Origin: Bugula neritina
Lineage: Eukaryota; Bryozoa; Gymnolaemata; Cheilostomatida; Bugulidae
Reading direction: 5' to 3'
DNA: 64,000 nucleotides
NCBI GenBank assembly: GCA_964035545.1
Contig: OZ037766.1
Span: 13,071,222 to 13,135,221 of the forward strand
Made by a program: the position numbers and the translations under genes
In this document: positions 25,548-36,848 of the stretch, in pieces
Layout: each line of letters begins with the position of its first letter
Numbering within the stretch: position 1 is the stretch's first letter
Notes under the pieces: model-generated
What the model was told of the DNA's origin: nothing
Database searches by the model: none
What the model saw: only the letters and a program-made list of their open reading frames with translations

Positions 25548-26149
25548 CTACACAGTTGAAAATTAAAGAAGTTGTGAAAAGTATTTTATTGTAGATCGAA
25601 AATGAATGTTTCATCTAAATAATTAACTAAGTGATAAACTTGTAGCTTTACATAATGACATCAGTATAAAAATTTGCTGATCCAGTTTACAGCTCTACTA
25701 TTTTAGTAGGTAGGCCTACCCAGAGTCAGCTAGAGAAGTATTTTGCAAAAGTCTTCTTGACAAAATGCATTTACAACTAACCATGCAAGTTACTACTTAC
25801 TTATAGAACTTCATGGTGCATGATTTTAATAGGTAAAAGCTAACCTTAATTATTACAGACAGGAAAAAAAACTTGATTTGATGAGAGAGTGGTGAGAGTT
25901 GTTGCCACATTAGAAACACTGTAATGTATTTTCAGATATCATCGTTAACAAAAGGCAATGTTTTCTCGCAGCCAATTAACCAAGAACAACTATAGTAGAC
26001 TCTATTATTGCAAAAGTATCTTCAAATAGTTGCCTGGCTCACTTGCAACTCAAATGATAAAATTAATTTAGAAGAAAATAATTTATCATATCTTTCTAAA
26101 TGTTTATAACTGCTTCATGTTTAGAACATGAAGTTTTAAATTTTGTCAA

Positions 26150-27061
26150 TTATTTTTGAAAACGTTTATGTTGCTGGGTCAACCTCTCCACACTCTCTAA
26201 CAATTTTGTAGAAGTCATTTTCATGGTTCCTTTAAACTTAGTGTCAAGACCTTTTATAGGTATGTTTGTTTTAGTCTGCTTCGGAATAATGTAGACAAAC
26301 TCCTTATTCTGTAATGATTTCCCACCATCACTAGCTACAGTCGGTTTTGTTAGACGATAATTTAAATCTTCAATCTCTGAATCTGAGGTCACCTTCTTAA
26401 ATGGGGCTGACTTACACCTGAAGCCATATTTTTCTAAAATCAGCAATGAAACTCATCGTTATATCGCTGTAGAACATTATTGCGGCATATTATAGGAAAT
26501 TAGTGTAGCACAAAACTGCAACCATTAACTGCTCTGTTGAAGAAGGCGGAGCCAAATTTGATAATTGTTAACAATTATATCATGTTACAAGTTATTTATA
26601 AAAAACACTGTCAAATGGTATTTAAACTTATGCTGTTTTGTAATTCTAAAACAAAGTTTTTTTTAATTAAGCCAACAGGTTTAATAACTTCTTCATGGTG
26701 TTCAGACAGGAACTTAAAAACAATACTCTTTGCCATTCTTGTTGTCACTGGCTACCTAACTTAACATGTCACGGCAGATATTTAGTTACCAACTCAAGTT
26801 TTTTTAACACATATTACAATGGGCATTGGGTTGTTTGCGCAGTAAAATCATAAAATATATGATTTGCAGATTGTGTTGTACACTTACTGTTGCCTGGATA
26901 TTTCTCATCTGTCTTTTCCAAGTACTTGACATGTTCATGCTGAGCATCAAAATCATACCTGGCAGCCTTAGATGCAGCTGTCTCTTTAGAAAGTTTCTCA
27001 CCTATTGCAATAACTTCATCAATGCTACTGGCTCGCTTCCTTTCTGGATTGTACTTTGGTA
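26150..27061 (-). CDS. Terminal exon pair 1 of the repeat-motif gene (192 aa form with exon 1)
   Basis: Exon A1 (27061-26888, 174 nt, phase 1 to 1) encodes SSIDEVIAIGEKLSKETAAS, KAARYDFDAQHEHVKYLEK and EKYPGN. Exon B1 (26433-26150) encodes KKYGFRCKSAPFKK, IEDLNYRLTKPTVASDGGK, PKQTKT, DTKFKGT and ESVERLTQQHKRFQK, then a stop. A1 starts in the phase that exon 1 (28204-28084) leaves, giving a 192-residue protein. No alternative first exon was found upstream of A1. Four copies of the L-x-x-x-x-x-R-L...T-x-A-S motif can be counted in the joined product. Function unknown. The pair has a near copy downstream (24731-25547). Confidence -1.
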
Positions 27062-27277
27062 CTAAAAAGTATATATGACAACCAATAATTAAATATTTAA
27101 AAATTAACAGCAATAATCAACAAGGACTTCTTTGTAAAAATAGCCAAAACTTGTCTTTAAAACATATAAGTGTTTTATTGTTTTTAGAAACTATTTAAAT
27201 GTGAAGAATGAAGCTGGAAGTGCAATACAAAGAAAGAGTGGGGGTGTAAACTTGTTGCTTTAGATAAAAAAATTTCA

Positions 27278-28204
27278 CTAACATGTTTTTTTCAGATAAT
27301 CAATGTGACACTTTTGAGCATCAAAGTCATAGCGGGCAGCGTGACTAGCAGTTGTTGGTCTGCTAACTCTTCCAGTGATTTTCTCCAATGATTCGTTACT
27401 TCCTCTTAGAGAACTGGCTTTCAGTGCCTTTGCATCTTTCTGTCTAATGTTGGCTTTATAACAGTAAAATAAACAATGTTAAGAAACAAATGTTGGACTG
27501 CATACCATGAAGTCATATAATTATTTCTATAGTAAACTTCAATTTTTCGAAAATTTATGAAAAAGTAGTTTATAAAAGGATTATTTGTTGTTGGGATTAG
27601 AGATAGCAACATGATTTAATGCAAGATGATATATTTCAATTTGCTAAGTTAGCTAGGTTCTCTTAAAACTGAAGATGGGTTTTTCAGTTGAACTGAAAAT
27701 TGAAAGCAGAGAATTAACATATTGGGCATTAATCTACTGCAGCAAATCTGGTATCAAAAATATTTTTTAGCAAGTCAAGTAAAATGTTTCAACGAGAAAA
27801 ATTGTCTTTTGCTAACACAAATAAGGCGAAACTTAGTCTTTATTCAATTCACTTTCTGAGAAAAGTTACAAAGGTGTTTCAAGTATGAAGCTTTTTCAAA
27901 AAGATTTGGTCATAGCTTCACATTTTGAATACATGTGCTGTAACTAGTTCATCACCCTTTTAATATCACAATATCTACAATCGACTAAAAAGCAGGATAG
28001 TTAATAGTCAAGAGTAGTTTTTAAGGGAGAACCTATAGTACCGTTTTGAATATCCAGGTTTTTGTAAGTAATCAGTAGCTTACCAACATGATAGTCCTGA
28101 TTGTCTACCCACGAATTTGATGCCACGTATGCCACTGTTTTTCTTTGTAGTCTGTTTACTATCTCATCTAACTTTTTCTGCGAAACCCATCTGTAAGCTG
28201 CCAT
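27278..28204 (-). CDS. Unrecognised repeat-motif protein: first exon plus short terminal exon (98 aa form)
   Basis: Exon 1 (28204-28084) encodes 40 residues starting MAAYRWVSQKKLDEIVNRL and ends in phase 1 before GTAAGC. The next exon on the strand (27453-27278) starts in matching phase, encodes KASSLRGSNESLEKITGRV, RPTTASHAARYDFDAQ and HIDYLKKTC, and ends in a stop with no donor before it. Joined, they make 98 residues. The recurring pattern is an amphipathic L-x-x-V/I-x-x-R/K-L stretch followed by T-x-A-S. The second exon is clearly paralogous to exons at 26888-27061 and 25374-25547. No known domain was recognised. Such short basic R-L-x-x-P-T-x-A-S repeats would suit a cytoskeletal or axonemal binding protein, but that is only a guess. 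The Met start is the first after an apparent untranslated leader. Confidence -1.
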
Positions 28205-30596
28205 ATTTGCTGTATGTTTCCTCTTCTAGTTCTCTACTTGAAGTTATATCTGTATACATTAGAGACTTATTAAGTTAACAAAAACTACTGCTCATTTGTA
28301 AAAAGTTATAGAAATTACGCAAGTCATTCAAGAAGAATTGAAGTGTTACATAACTTGGTGTGGTGTTGGTTTAGCACACCAGTAATTAAAGTTAGGGAAT
28401 AATAACGGTTTTTCTGGACTATTATCAATAATTAGGGCAAAATAATGAGAACTCAAGTGCATACAGCCATTTCAGTGGCAACATGCTATCTCCTAATAAT
28501 TAAACATTTGATTAATCAATAAAGATAATTCAACCCAATTATATTTTAAGCAATTGAAATTACTCTTCCTTCAAAGTGACCAACACAAGGGATTTGAACA
28601 CTTTGTAATTCATAACAGAAGTTACTATAACACTAATTACGATCATTATTCTCTCCTACTAATGTTATTTACTTACTAGAAGTTGAACATGCTTATGTAG
28701 TATAACAACACTTACCTTTGTGTACGAAAGGTTATACTGAAATAGTTCTCCCAATAATCTTGCCTTCTTATTTTATAACCTGTAATTTTAAAAGTCTCAC
28801 TTGAATGTTTTCCTCTCTAATGTGATATTTGGAATTTCTCATATTGTTCAATTTCAATAAAGTTATTTTGTTTAAAATAGTATCCATTATGATCAACATA
28901 AAAAGTCATGTAAGTGTATTATGTAACACAAGTTAACTAGGTTTATGAGACATAAGGCACAACGTCAATCATAGCTAGGATAAAAGCCTTTGTCACAGTC
29001 TAATAAGTAGATTGAATAATATTTAAGGTACACTTACTTATGTCAGCAAAATGTGTTATTCTGTTTGATATTATTTAAATGAAGTGACACTTGAATTCTT
29101 AGCCTTAGCATGTCATAACAATACAAAACAAATACAAGGTGCAGTTGATACAAATCTTTTGGGTGTATTATGTAGTTATTTAAAGCTCAATCACCTGCCC
29201 CTTTTTGTTTAGTACAGGTAGATATGTTTTTTCACTCCCTTGCAATAATAATAGTTGTAAAATCATAACATTTTTTCAGAAAAAAATTGTGACATGCATT
29301 TTTTGCTGAATTTTTGTCAACATGGGTTTCAGATTTCATATCTGTACCGAATAAACTATTTTCCTACCTGTAGAGCTGCCAGGTGCTTACTGTTCTTAGC
29401 ACATACTGCATGAAAGCATTTCAAATTGTGAGTTAGCTAAACAGTTAATAAAAAACATATATTGGTCTTTTTATCGATCATCTTTTATATAATTGCAGTA
29501 TTTATGCAAAGAAATAATCCCTTTGATGTTGAAAAACGCTGTAATCACATGCCACACATTTTATATATGTTCAGTCAAATAGCATGCTGACTTGATATCC
29601 TAATTTAGTGCCTTTATTTGAAGATTATGTTTGTGTGTGTTTAAAAAATCTCGATTCATTGCATATTTATTCATTGCTCATTAAATGATACAATCTATAG
29701 TTGTTAGGCACACAGTGTAGGCGAATTTATACATTGTGTATGGTGTAAATATACTAGTGCTCAATGGTTATTGTTTATATTGAGCTATTACTTAGTCTAA
29801 TTTATAGTGTATACAGGGCATTCAAAGCCAACACTGTACATCATTGCTTGTAGCTTTTATACCATACATAGAAAACATTTATAATTTTACCAGTTATAAC
29901 ATATTATATAGTGTGATGTCTAATCCGTGAAACTTCCGTAGCCTGGAAAGTATAAATGTTGGCCCAGGTTTATAGAAATACTTTTAGATTTGTCAATTCC
30001 AACATTATAGCATGAAAGTCAGCTGAAAGAGCTATGCACGCATAGCTTATAAATCAGGGATATGAATATTGAGCCAAAACTAGTATTTCATTCATGATGA
30101 TAAAAAGAAAGTTTTTCATTCTGTAATAATTTCATTTTGTAATAATAGAAAACATTATAATTTGCAAAAGAATGATAAAACTAACCAGTTTTATAATTTA
30201 CTGAAACGTTTGCTGTTTATAGCTCAACTCTGAAATAAACGTTAGATTATTTTAATATATAGCTTTAGATACATTGAAAACAGAAATTGAAATGACTCGT
30301 TATAGAAGTTTGTATTTAATTTGGGGTATAATATATGCCATTTCTCCTGAAATTTGTTTGCAATGAAGTTTTAAATACTTAAGAAAATCCAAGATTTTTC
30401 AGTTAGCCAACCATAACACCTGATATTTAATTTAGTTATTAGCTTTTATTGATGTCATATATGAACTTGTCAAATTGTGGCTAATATTTTTACCCCCTCC
30501 CCTTCCCTGATGAGCTCAAATTTAATCTTAGGTGATGTGGAGTGATGAGATAAGTGTTATCTATTTGAAAATCTGAAACTTTGCATTTTCTGCTAT

Positions 30597-30674
<78 letters not shown>

Positions 30675-32373
30675 CATATCACAGACATGAAAACATGTTG
30701 TGAAAATCTGACTGCTGACAAATGTCAGCTGTCAAAAGAGGAGATAACTCATGAACCAGGTACTATAAAATCGGTCAACATTTTGGTGTAGGACAGTCTC
30801 AGCTAAAGATCATAGATGTGTTTCAAATTAAAAGTTGTTGTTATTTATTCTCTGAGAATATAGCATTAGTTTTGATTGTTTGTAGACAAAATTGTTATAT
30901 GCATTATACCTTGTTGAATGAATTTGAGTTGTGACAAGCTGAACTATTTTACTAGACTTTTACTGGTACACAATATTTACCACCTGCATACAATGGTTTA
31001 GCTATGACTAAAAAATTGAGTTAATAACAAATATAACAGTTTTGTTCACAAAAATGGAATATTGATATGGTGTCAGAAATATAATCCATGCATACCTGAC
31101 AGCAGACAGCAATCAGCATAACAACTCCCGCTATGAGCTCTATATAGTGGAAGCAACTCCATCACCAATCACAAAGTACTCTTTTGGAAGTCAAAATCTT
31201 ATGGAAAATACTTTATGCATGTATTTCAATAATAAACTAAAGTCTAATGCTTGCTAATTGCTATATATATCTCAAAATGAAACTGCAATGATATATGGTC
31301 AAACCGACAGAATGTTGTATTGCTTTTAGCATCTCACATCATGAAACATTTCGGACAAACGTAGTGAAACTTCCAGTCAACATTTTTATCCAAAATGATC
31401 GAAATCTCTGTTATAATTATACTAAGTAACCAGATAGACTATTTTGATGCAATAGTGCTTGTTGTAGAATTAGATACGTTGAAATAAGATATGAGAGTTA
31501 TCAATTGTTAAACACCAGCTAACTTAGCAACTCCCAGTGTATAGTAGTTGAAACAACTGTTTTTTTCAGCATGTATCCTGGAGCTTTAATTCATTTATAT
31601 TGGTACCAAAAAGTATACGCAGTTCTCAATCATAAAGGTATGGAAAGACATTTTAGTTGCTGAATAACCAGTTGGTATGAGCACAGAGTGCATCACAGCG
31701 AGTGTGGGGAGAGTTGTGTAAACTTCTCAAATGACTTGCATAAACTTTACTAACAGCTGATAGAATAGGCGTGGGAGCAGCTGCAATAACAAAACAAGTA
31801 AGAAAAAATAACCCCAAATACATGAAGCATAACTTTTTTATAGCTATAAAAAATTTGACGTTCCAAGCAATGCAAGCCATAGCAAAACACATATATAATA
31901 ACTATGCTGTGTACTATCAAAATGCTAAGCCTAAATCAAAATTTGATGAGTTGCAGAATCAAAACCAGAAATTACATTGGAGGAATGATTCATCTGTTAA
32001 AAAGCTTTGCAGTTGTTATAGAAATTTTATATGGTTGTCAATAATCATTGAAATCTATTGCGGTAACATCTTTTACTGCACTAACATCTTTTACTGCACG
32101 AGTAAACATACAAATTAAAGTGGGAAACTGTTTCATTAAGAGCTCTCTTTCTAAATTTAATTATAAAGAAGTAGAAATAACTTTTTTTAAATTTATTTTG
32201 TAAATTTATGACGGTAAACATTATATATCATGTCTAAAGGCTAAAAGCATGAAAGCCAAAAGACACTAATAGCACTAATAGACAATAGTAGAACAAGCAA
32301 AATAAAATCATTGTAAGAGTTAAAATATTTGAGTTTTATGAAACAAGCTAAATAACAGTTTCGTTGTTTCAAG
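28205..32373. other. 4-kb gene-free region
   Basis: AT-rich DNA between two minus-strand genes. The promoter of the repeat-motif gene should be at its left end. Apart from the TGAT microsatellite at 30601-30674, no exon, RNA gene or mobile element could be supported. The overlapping short frames at 31653-32118 show no family features and were not accepted. Confidence -1.
30601..30674. repeat. (TGAT)n microsatellite, about 18 copies
   Basis: An uninterrupted run of TGAT units with no visible substitution. The perfect array suggests recent slippage, so the locus is probably polymorphic in length. Confidence -1.
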
Positions 32374-34692
32374 TTATTGCCTGAAAATAAGTTCACAGTC
32401 TCTTATCTTCTTGGCAAACATTTTAGTCAGCCCTGAAACATTTACGTGTGATAACCCTTCTGCCTTCTTGTCAACTGGTGAAGGAGTATAGAGATCAGCA
32501 GTGCTTAACCAGTTATATACAGTAACCAGGTTTCTGACTGTAGAAGGCTTGTTAGCAATGGACATTTGTGCAGGTGTTTGTGAAGCTGCTGAATAGTAGA
32601 AGGTTGCTTGGGTGGGCCTGGTTTGAAAGGAGGCAGATCGAGGCAAAGTTGGAGACGAGATTGCTACTTCGTGGTTGATGATATTTGCTGAGGTAGAGAA
32701 CAGATGAGTTTGAGCTGCCAGCTCTGTGGAGGAAATGGGTGCTTTTCTTGCACCAGCTGCAGATCTAAAACTTGGCGATGTTTGAGTAGTCTGAGAGTTG
32801 TCAAACCATGTCTGTGTAGCTTGGGAACTTTTGAAGATTGTTTGAGTAGCCTGGGTTCTATAAGATATTGTTTGTGTAGCCTGGGATCGTTTACAGACTG
32901 TTTGTGTAGCCTGGGTTCTATAAGATATTGTTTGTGTAGCCTGGGATCGTTTACAGACTGTTTGTGTAGCCTGGGTTCTATAAGGTATTATTTGTGTAGC
33001 CTGATATTGTTTACGGACTGTTTGTGTAGCCCTGTCAGACTTCATATGAGTAGCCTCTAATTTCTTCTTCTTTCCTTGTGTAAACTCTTTAGAAGAACCA
33101 ACAGACAGTGGGAGTTTTGTGATGCAAGTAGGTGGAGATAAGACTGAGTTTGGGTAGTGAATGAGTCCAGTAGTCGTAGGATATAGAAGAGAATTTGTTT
33201 GCGTCTGATTACCTTGAGCATCTGGACCAGAAGTAACTGTTGGGAGGAAGGTTTTCATCTGAAATGGAGCAGCTGAAAGAGAGTTGTTGGTACATTTAGC
33301 AAAACTTTTAGCCAGTGGAGATGAGGAAATAATCACCCTGATCTGGTGAATCAAAGTGTCCGAGCCACATCTCTCTGCTAGGGGTAAGGCCAATGCATGT
33401 GTAAGAGCATTTATTTGAGGTGGTTTAATAAGCACTGAGAATGTAGTGAAGTTCATCAAAGTAGACAGTTCGCCATTGAAAGCTGGTTCAGTAAGCATTG
33501 AGAACAAGAGAGGAAACAGAGAAGATGGTGTAACAAGAGCCTGTTCAGAAGTAGCAAGTGGGCACAATGAAGCCATACTAGCTAGAGTGAAAGCACCAAA
33601 GATTTTGTTAGCTAGAGATGAATGAGTATGCGAAGCATAGTATTTTGATGCAGATCGTGTGAGCAATAGAGGCCTAATAAAAGCATTGCCTGAGGACTTA
33701 GAGAAAGAGACGAGCTTTGATGAAGTTGAATCGGCCGAAGTTAGAGAAGACCTTGGAGGGGGTAAAGGTGGTACCGGTGGTGGTGGCAAGGGCTGAGGAT
33801 TATTGTTCTTATCCTCTCTCAGCGAGGAACAAAACTCATTTATTGTTGTCAGGCAATCATAGTAAATGTCACTCTCTTTATATTCAGAGGAGAGCTTAAA
33901 CTCTAAGCCGGACTCAGCAATCTAAAAAAATTAATGAATCGTCTAATAAGTTTCATACGGGTAAAAGCTTTTGAATCTTTGCAGATAAGTAGCTTTAGGT
34001 TTTTGCATAGTAAAGTTTTCGATTACAGAAATCAAATATATTTATAGGTATAACATTCTTATTTTATTTTACTTTTAATTATTTTGCAAAAAATATTTAC
34101 TACCAATAAAACAATGAATTTAGAGTTTTTGTCATAATAAATTATAGGTCATTAATTCATGTAGCCTTAACGGACGCCATATTACAGTGCCAGTTATAGA
34201 ATTTACTAACCTCGGTTCTTTCATCCTTTTTGTGCTGCAAGCAATCCATCACCGTATTCCAAAACCCAATAACCAATTTAAACAAGGTTCTTGTAACCTC
34301 ATTCTAAAAAAATGAAATTTTGTAACACTTTAATCATTATTACTTAAAAATGCTTCTGAATTTATGCAAAAAAATAGTATTCTATAGTTTGCAGCTCATA
34401 TAATTTTAGTATAAAAGCTTGTTTACTTTTAGTAACTTATAGCTATTGTAAACTTATCACTACAAAAAGATAATTTATATTTCAGAAACAAAAGTTATAC
34501 TAATTATATTTGTAAACATAAACTTACCACTGTCCAAATTACAGTTCGGAAAAATGTAAAGCACAAATACACGAGAGAAATAATATCAATACTGATAATA
34601 CAACCAATTAGCGACATGATACAGTTATAACTATAGAGCAAGAAAGAGCAGAGCAGCTGGTTGCTAAATAGAATATCGTTGTGTTGTTTCAT
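32374..34692 (-). CDS. Predicted membrane protein with a tandem 10-residue TQT (LC8-type) array, 601 aa
   Basis: Three exons joined in phase 0: 34692-34528, 34303-34211 and 33921-32374. The first two encode an N-terminal hydrophobic region (about residues 26-48 around SLIGCIISIDIISLVYLCF, then VIWTV and LFKLVIGFW), suggesting one or two membrane segments. The large last exon encodes a Pro-rich start (PPPPVPPLPPP), a Ser/Thr/Ala-rich low-complexity body, and at about residues 383-470 nine units of exactly 10 residues, mostly QATQTVCKRS or QATQTISYRT. Eight contain TQT and one TQI; a further TQT (GNQTQTNS) lies about 60 residues before. TQT is the core of dynein light chain LC8 (DYNLL) binding motifs. 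I recognise no family. The start is the first ATG after an in-frame stop. The open frame and three consistent splice junctions support a real gene; the function is inferred from motifs only. Confidence -1.
32770..33033 (-). repeat. 30-bp/60-bp coding minisatellite encoding the TQT array
   Basis: Within the last exon of the 601-residue protein, a 30-bp unit is tandemly repeated nine times. Adjacent units alternate between two versions (ending in VCKRS or ISYRT), so the freshest part is a 60-bp higher-order repeat at about 32840-32990. The outer units are more diverged, as expected for growth from the middle. Confidence -1.
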
Positions 34693-35700
34693 TAGTAATA
34701 GCGTAAGGGTAACTCATTGTTAATTTATGTAGAATTTTTACTATGGCTTCAAGACTTGTATAACATTATAGTTAAAAACTGATTAAACTTGTAATGTAAC
34801 CATGTGTTATAATAATAAGATTCTATAAACTACATCACTCATAACTTTTTCAATTTTTGAAAACACTGATTATGCTCAAACTTTTCAAGTTTATAAACTG
34901 ATGTTATGACTTGCTTTTAAAATTAGGATTAAGTTCAATTTTAAATCCTGAAAAACTTATTTTTTCAACTATGTGCAAGTTTTATAATAATGAAGCTAAG
35001 AAACGGCTGCTTTGTATTTGTATGACATATATTGGTTTAATGTGAAATATGCTTTGAGACATCCTCTTTGTAATTATTCAACTTTATATAAATAAAAGTG
35101 AGTACAAAGCAGTCTATTTATAATGGATTATGGCAACTCATTTACCTTATATTGGTTTAAAAGTTGTCAGTTTGCTTAGTTTGGTTAATGGAGCTACTTT
35201 TAAATTTTTATACAAACTCATAGAAATGCCAACCAAATGCCAATCTACATTCACATATACATCTACAATGTATTTTTATAATAGCTACATCACATATATA
35301 CATCAAAATTAAAAGTTTGCTAACATTTACGCATATTTTTTATAATTAGGTACACAAAAATTATCATAAAGTTTCTCACAATAAATACATGACCGTACTT
35401 AAAGCTAAATTTAAATGTTATATGTTTTTTATATTCTTCTGCATGATTATATATTGCAGGCCATGAAGTTCCTCAGATATTGTTGAAGTACATCAATATT
35501 TTCCATCTACCAAATTTCTAATGCATAAAAATCAGATAAATAAAAATTAACAGCTTTGAAATTTTTAACATAAGTATCACAGAAAATGGAATTAAATCTC
35601 AACTTAGTATTACATGAACTGTAAATATTATATCAACAAAAATATTAAAAATTCAACAATAATAAATAACTAACTAAATAACTTTTAGAAATCTCATTGT
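34693..35700. other. Intergenic region; nothing recognised
   Basis: About 1 kb of AT-rich DNA between the start of the TQT-array gene and the putative last exon of the first secreted Cys-rich gene. No feature was supported beyond ordinary AT-rich sequence. Confidence -1.
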
Positions 35701-35881
35701 AATATTTACACATGGTGATCAACATTTCCTCTCACTTTATCACATAGTGGCTTTGTCATGTGAATCTTATACCTGCTAACTAAGATGCTTTTTGTTGGTC
35801 CTACAGGTACACCTTTTCTTGCCTCTTCCATCTAAGATAAGCACAAAAATGGAGACAAATTAAAATTAGAATAGTATAGGC

Positions 35882-36119
35882 CAGGGGTAGGCAATGTTTT
35901 TTGCTTGATCGGGCCAAATTCAGAAGCTGGCCAAAACGAAAGGCCATATGATTGTAAACATGTTAAATTTTATTATAATAAAGTAATTTGTCACCACACC
36001 TATGCCGTGCCAATCAGAATACATACAACAGTTTTTGCTGATCTTGAGCATTAAAAGAGCCACTGAAAAATGGGCAAATGGCCACAGGTGGCCCTGGGGC
36101 CCCCAGTTGCTCACCCCTG
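35882..36119. mobile_element. Non-autonomous hAT-type MITE with 8-bp target duplication
   Basis: A 238-bp element with inverted ends CAGGGGTAGGCAA and TTGCTCACCCCTG, flanked by a perfect 8-bp direct repeat GTATAGGC (35874-35881 and 36120-36127). CAGGGGT ends and 8-bp target duplications are hallmarks of the hAT superfamily. The inside (GGCCATATG, GGCCACAGGTGGCC) has no coding capacity. It may lie in the last intron of the first secreted Cys-rich gene. Confidence -1.
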
Positions 36120-36848
36120 GTATAGGCCTATAATAGAGCTAGAAACACATCATTCTCATATTGATATCATAACATGAGATAATATTTCATTCTTGTTTCA
36201 TACATTCTGTGATTTTGTATGAATAAAGCAGATGATGACCTTAGATGGACAATAGGGTTGACCTTTCTGGTCATTGCATATCACATTTAATTATACACAT
36301 GTGAGGTATGTATAAGAATGTGTACAGTATATACACTGCTTCATGATGTACAATGGGCAGAGACACGTACTAGCTGCATGCTGTGTCAGCAGACGTATAA
36401 ATTCTTCCCCTAGGTCTATGTTTAGTAAAATATTTATTCTATTTCTTATCCTCCCCTCAACATCAACTATAAACATGATTTCTAAGCATTAAAATATTTG
36501 CTATGAAATCATATTATGTTAAATTAACGTTTTCAAGTGTCAGTCTTTTTTACAATTAATGAATTTTTATATGTATTAGTATCAGCCAATACAATTTTGT
36601 ACCATAACCTACTGAAAAAATGTATTCACATTGTATAATATCTGTAATGTTTGGGCCAATTTACAACAAAATGCTAACTATGTATCAAAATATTTTTGTA
36701 TTCAATCAGTATAGACTATACAGTAATATATACAAAATTATATGAAATATGTACCTCTACAATAATAAACTTATATGATATTCAAACCTATCATTTATAT
36801 TACTATTAAGCAATAGTCACAGTACTATAGTTAGTAGTGGATACTTAC

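Noticed and set aside
30601-30674. Possible CRISPR or satellite array
   Set aside because: A simple perfect TGAT microsatellite with no spacers in eukaryotic DNA.
31653-32118. Overlapping 79- and 115-codon frames on opposite strands
   Set aside because: No domain, no splice partners and AT-rich codon content; probably chance.
32704-33060. 118-codon plus-strand frame with CLCSLGS repeats
   Set aside because: It is the antisense shadow of the TQT-array exon, which has the longer frame and consistent splice junctions.
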